The position numbers and the translations under genes are program-made. From contig OW203762.1 of the NCBI GenBank assembly GCA_934045905.1, positions 14,416,345-14,480,344 on the forward strand: DNA of 64,000 nucleotides, in the 5' to 3' direction. Numbering within the stretch: the first letter of the stretch is position 1; the number at the start of each line of letters is the position of its first letter. This DNA is from Leuctra nigra (Eukaryota; Arthropoda; Insecta; Plecoptera; Leuctridae). The notes under the pieces were generated by a model that made no database searches, was not told where the DNA came from, and saw only the letters and a program-made list of their open reading frames with translations. Shown one piece after another: positions 60,101 to 64,000 of the stretch.

Positions 60101-63100
60101 GAATTACTTGATTCCGACCTGACCTGAGTATTTATGACGGGTACCCGATTCCTGATTTCCAGACTCGCCGACATCCCTACTACCTTCTGAATACATAGTT
60201 GAATTAAAACTTAGAGCAACAAGATCTGCCTCACCTGGACGGAATCATGTGCTCGATGTTGGCGAGGAACGATGGAGTCTTATCAGGCAACTCACAGCTG
60301 TGAGTGTCGCTCTGGAAAACAGAATCCCCTTCAAGTTACTGCTATTAAAAATAGCACATTTGAATGAATAGTGGGAAAATTGTACTACTCAATATATGCC
60401 TCAAACACACTAGAGCCTAAAAATAGTTTCCTAACAAATCTTGAATATGAATTTGAATACATGAATTTGGACGTTGTTAAATTAAATTTAGGTTTTGTAT
60501 ATTTCATATTTGTAAGGCACATCACATGCCATTAATGAGGCATTTAGGTACGGTTTTCTTTTTCATCATAGAGGATCATCATCATATTCCCCACGATTGG
60601 GAAACTGTCACGCCTGGTCGGAGGGCCTGGGCGGCCAGGGAGAGGAGTATATCCCCCCCCCCCCATCACCCTTTCTAAGGGTCTGCCATTGATCAAATAA
60701 ATATCCATCATAAATAATAATCAATTGCAATTAATTAATAAATACATGATGAAAGTATATAATTAGTGTTTGACTCACCCTGTAATATTCCGAGTCTGAT
60801 TCTGAGTCAGTAAGCCGGGAGTCCATCTTCTGTCGCTCGGCCCGACGCCCGAGGACAGGAGCCTCATCGCTAACTTCACTCACGACACTGGCGGACTCTT
60901 CCGACACCGAGCTGGAGAACGATTGGTTCAAAGATCGCTCAGACACTCCCGATTGGTAGACAGGTCTCTCCGTTACTCCGGATTGGTTGAACGATCGCTC
61001 GGAGATGTGTGATTGGCTGTATGATTTCTCAGAAGCACACGATGGGTTGAGAGATCTTTCAGGACTTGAGCCTCGACGTTTCAGTATCGAGGTGACTTCG
61101 ATAGTTCTTTTGCCGGCAAGATGAGGTGTGCCGGAAGAGACTGAAGTCATTCCTAAAGAATAAATGTGAATCGTTAAGATTATTGACTGACTTTTGAAAG
61201 GTAATATTGAATGGTTTGGAAGAAATTAATTAAGAAATTAGAGCAGTTCTAGCAAGTAAAGATGTTCCCACCTAAACCATTGGAACTAGATGTTACGATT
61301 TGTTAAATATAAGTAATTTATGTAGCACATTTTTATGGCAGTCAACATTTAAAGCAACTTTTATGTGTATGTTGCTGTCTACGTCCACTATACGTAAAGC
61401 AAGAAGCACTGACCGGTCTGCGCTGCCGTCTGCAGCCGGGCGGCGCGGTGCAGCCACGCAGCTGCGGTGCGGGATACGTGCAGCTTCTGAATGTGCAGCA
61501 GCGTCTCCTGCGCTTGCTCGACGTACCACAAGTCCGGTTCGCACGACCCCGATACCCTGCGCACACGTTTACAAGTCATAACTAACATGAAGCAATGTCT
61601 GGGAACAGGATAGAGATTCATTTAAAATATTTGCAAAAGATCAAATTTCAACTAATAAAAATAAATATATAGGAGATTGATATATAGCAGGGCTGCCGCC
61701 ACATACAAATTAATATCCTTTTAAAAAGCATGAAAAATCGGTAAAAATCCGTATGCCCATTAAAAACCTTTAAAATGATGTAAAACTCCCATATTTCAAG
61801 CACTAACTGGGCCACTAGACAGATAAGCTATTAAATTCCTCAGGCAACATGGGACATGAGAGGAGGGGGTGGGTTCTGGACACACAGCTGTGGATGGAAT
61901 GGTAATTTTGAATTCATAATTATAAATATCTTTCTCCCGTTTCCAACACAGTATTCATAATGAGCATAATAGAACTTCAAAACTATAAGCACACGCAAAA
62001 ATATGGGATGCAATCACTGATCAGGTCATTAACCCACGACCAGCTGCACCCTCCTAGTCACTCAAGGCATTGCTCAAGGTCGACCAGTTTCCCCACCCCC
62101 CTTCCTCCCTCAACCAATCACTCGCAACCATTCATCCCTAGTATAGCTAGCCTACTTACACAAAAGGATGTTTTGAAACAATCTCTGCACTGAAAATTAT
62201 TGGACAGGAAACGAAAATATCTTGTCAAACTATACATTTTCGTAATAAATTTGAAATATTATCTCCTTCATCAACAGAGAAAATGTGGTTCAACCATAAA
62301 TCACCAATATCGTGTGTCCGTTTTTGTACTCATAAATCCGTAAAAACGGATAATATCCGTAAAAACAGCAGCCCTGAATAGGAATCATCCTTAATTTATT
62401 TCAGTTAAAGTTTTATTGAACAACTTGAGGACATCCCCACCAAAGTTTGTACTCACAATGTACTCCAGATTGCGATTTAGTTGAGCGAATTTAAATTATT
62501 CTCAAGGAACAATAATTTGGAGTTCACTATTAAAATAACGTGAAAGGCAGAAAAGCAAAAATAACTCCCAAGAAGCATCTTCCTTCCATGAATTTACAAG
62601 AATGCTCTGCAGCCTAATTATTTCATGACTAATCATTATTTTATGAGTGTGGGATTCTGTTAGAATGTTTTGTACTCACCGAACCGAGCAGCCACCAGAC
62701 TCCAAGAGAACGACCAGCAAGTCATGATCCTGCAAACATCACCTCATCAGAATACAGAACACCAGTAATCCCTAGCTACCTAACATGAACGGAATGGGAA
62801 TACAAAATAGCATCTAATACACATCGAGTTGTGTGTCATATATATCTGGAATTGATTTGTATGAACTTTCAGAAAACAGTTTGGGGGCTGTGAATAAAGG
62901 ACGTCACGCTTCAGGGGGGAGTGGAGGTGCACCAGTAGACAGGGGGGAGAGGGGTCTAGAGCAAGTGGGACATCCCGTTTGACTTTTGATATAGACATTT
63001 TAAAGAATTTAAAATTTCAGGTGATGTGTCAGGATCTGAAATTTTGCTAAAAATGATAAATCCTGATAAATTTTGCAGTCACACAAATTCTATTATTTTT

Positions 63101-64000
63101 GTGACATCCTTTTAGGGGGGAGGGTTTCGAAAAGTGTGACACAGTGAAACAAGAGGTGGGGGTGTCAGAATAACACTTAAGCATGACGTCCTTTATGCAC
63201 AGCCCCTTGAGGAAATAATGAATTTTCTTTTACACACACACATGACAACTGATGCATAAAATAGCTTCTACACAAGAAAAAGTAAGGCACAGATTGTCAT
63301 AAATTTAAAATCTAATTTACCCACAGTTGTGTTATCTGACGTTTATCTGATACAATTATGCACACTTCTTCTGTACCTACATCGTCACACACTTCATATT
63401 TGTAAACATGAACATACCTTCCCCACGATCAGCAAGAACCACTTCCCCTTGGGCAGCGCGTATCCGCCCACCTGACCCTTCTGCAGGCCGCGTTCGCACG
63501 AGGCGACAAAGACGCGCCGCCACACGATGAGCGACTTGACGGCTTCTCGCCGACTCGCGTGCAGGAGGCCGCGCTGCCGCAAGTAGCTGCCGACGTCGGT
63601 GAGGTCTTCCTGGTGGAGGTGCGACGACAGCAGGCAGCCGCGGTGGTAGAAGCAGCTGCCGATCACGGTGAACAGACGCTGCGACGAGCTCTGCAGGAGA
63701 TGGGGTGTAACTTGTTTCTGTCAGTTCTCTTCAATCAACTTTACTAATTAGTACAGTCTTAAGTTATTGATACAATGCAACTAATACTGTATCTCAGAGA
63801 TAGAAGGCACACCTCATTGTGTGCACACCTTCGGAATGTTGTAATCAAGCTCTATCAATCTATTTGACTGATGTCAACATAATACAGTACAGTTATTACA
63901 GTTATTCTATGCACCATTACAAATATGATTGGATGAAGGCAGAATAACTGGTTTCTGAGCTTACCTCATGAATCTGTTTAACATTCTTATTTTCAGTGTA
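57147..64000 (-). CDS. INTU: Inturned (C-terminal part; 5' part beyond the window)
   Basis: Nine exons on the minus strand: 64000(partial)-63965, 63690-63418, 62729-62680, 61556-61414, 61152-60779, 60311-60235, 59005-58837, 57604-57483, 57258-57147; phases agree and give 451 residues to the stop. Family landmarks in order: CFYHRGCLLSSHLHQEDL, SLIVWRRVF, GKWFLLIVG, LLVVLLESGGC, LWYVEQAQETL, a Ser-rich linker, LTSGEGNALFHYVQLD, VIDNFRRCSLQIHHL, HGVLFRC, LAYWVIGRLFFTP, VFVCHEDSAPQNMVELAF. These match vertebrate INTU's C-terminal longin-like half. INTU with Fuzzy and WDPCP forms CPLANE, needed for cilia and planar cell polarity; INTU-Fuzzy is a Rab23 exchange factor. The PDZ part must lie beyond 64000. 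The last residues (RLSLNASG) come from minisatellite sequence. The linker has five 10-residue SERSxNQSGV-like repeats. Confidence 0.93.
58538..58736. repeat. Foldback MITE (INTU intron)
   Basis: Left CTGATTTACAAGATACAATTTC then TTGAACAACTTCTGTG; right inverted CACAGAAGTTGAACAAGAAG then TTGCACCACGTAAATTGGG. About 45-bp imperfect arms. An internal short duplication (GTGACACAGAAGTGTGGCAC) lies in the right arm. Confidence 0.72.
59349..59504. repeat. Small foldback family, copy 3
   Basis: Ends TATGGTACATTTACAGTTTG / CAAACTGTAAACGTAACTTT. Core TTCAAGGTCAAAAGATAAAC as in the copies at 37640 and 51122. Confidence 0.8.
59557..60179. mobile_element. Non-autonomous hAT-like element (INTU intron)
   Basis: Ends TAGGGATGTCGGCGGGT / ACTCGCCGACATCCCTA. 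Flanking 8-mers CTACCTCC (59549-59556) and CTACCTTC (60180-60187) differ by one base. Contains a run of about 18 G near 60085. No transposase. Confidence 0.85.
61688..62376. mobile_element. Probable hAT-like element sharing a core with 30613-31495
   Basis: Ends CAGGGCTGC / GCAGCCCTG. No clean 8-bp duplication. The interior near 62075-62290 (GGTCGACCAGTTTCCCCAC..., ATATCTTGTCAAACTATACA) closely resembles 31000-31205, while the termini differ. Confidence 0.65.
62884..63206. mobile_element. Harbinger-like MITE, copy 2 (INTU intron)
   Basis: 323 bp. Ends GGGGCTGTGAATAAAGGAC / GTCCTTTATGCACAGCCCC. 3-bp duplication TTG at 62881-62883 and 63207-63209. Interior parallels 47595-47915, with G-rich stretches after the left end. 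Confidence 0.86.

Overview
The window is nuclear DNA of an arthropod, most likely a non-dipteran insect. It has spliced genes with GT-AG introns, exons more GC-rich than the AT-rich flanks, many small DNA transposons, and short TAGG/CCTA runs scattered through introns. The lineage is inference: the gene set (Rab2, a TSSK-type kinase, CENP-L, Inturned) is conserved in animals and none of it names a species.

Layout. 1.8-6.5 kb (+): one long exon for a secreted, Gln/Pro/Thr-rich repeat protein. 9.5-26.8 kb (+): a six-exon gene for a 718-residue protein with an acidic, disordered N-terminal half and a cysteine-peptidase-like C-terminal half. Its third intron (10.9 kb) holds a recently inserted Gypsy LTR element lacking most of pol and an antisense non-LTR element with an intact 1030-residue ORF. 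34.7-28.0 kb (-): a six-exon testis-specific-serine-kinase-like gene, tail to tail with the previous gene. 36.3-43.8 kb (+): a complete six-exon Rab2, divergent from the kinase. 53.4-48.3 kb (-): a complete three-exon CENP-L homologue. 64.0-57.1 kb (-): the last nine exons of Inturned, whose stop codon lies inside a 20-bp minisatellite; its 5' part is beyond the window.

Splice sites were read by eye. In each multi-exon model the phases agree across every junction, which supports the exon sets; 5' UTRs and transcript ends are not determined.

Between and within the genes lies a dense repeat landscape: at least five hAT-like elements with exact 8-bp target duplications (and two more with one mismatch), two copies of a 3-bp-TSD (Harbinger-like) element, pogo-like elements with TA duplications, several foldback elements, a 5S-rRNA-derived SINE family (three copies), tRNA-derived sequences, and a motif repeated seven times in 1 kb of intron. 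The genes do not form one pathway. They are ordinary neighbours acting in vesicle traffic (Rab2), centromere assembly (CENP-L), ciliary/planar polarity (Inturned) and probably sperm development (kinase). I see no prokaryotic-style operon, CRISPR array or defence cluster.
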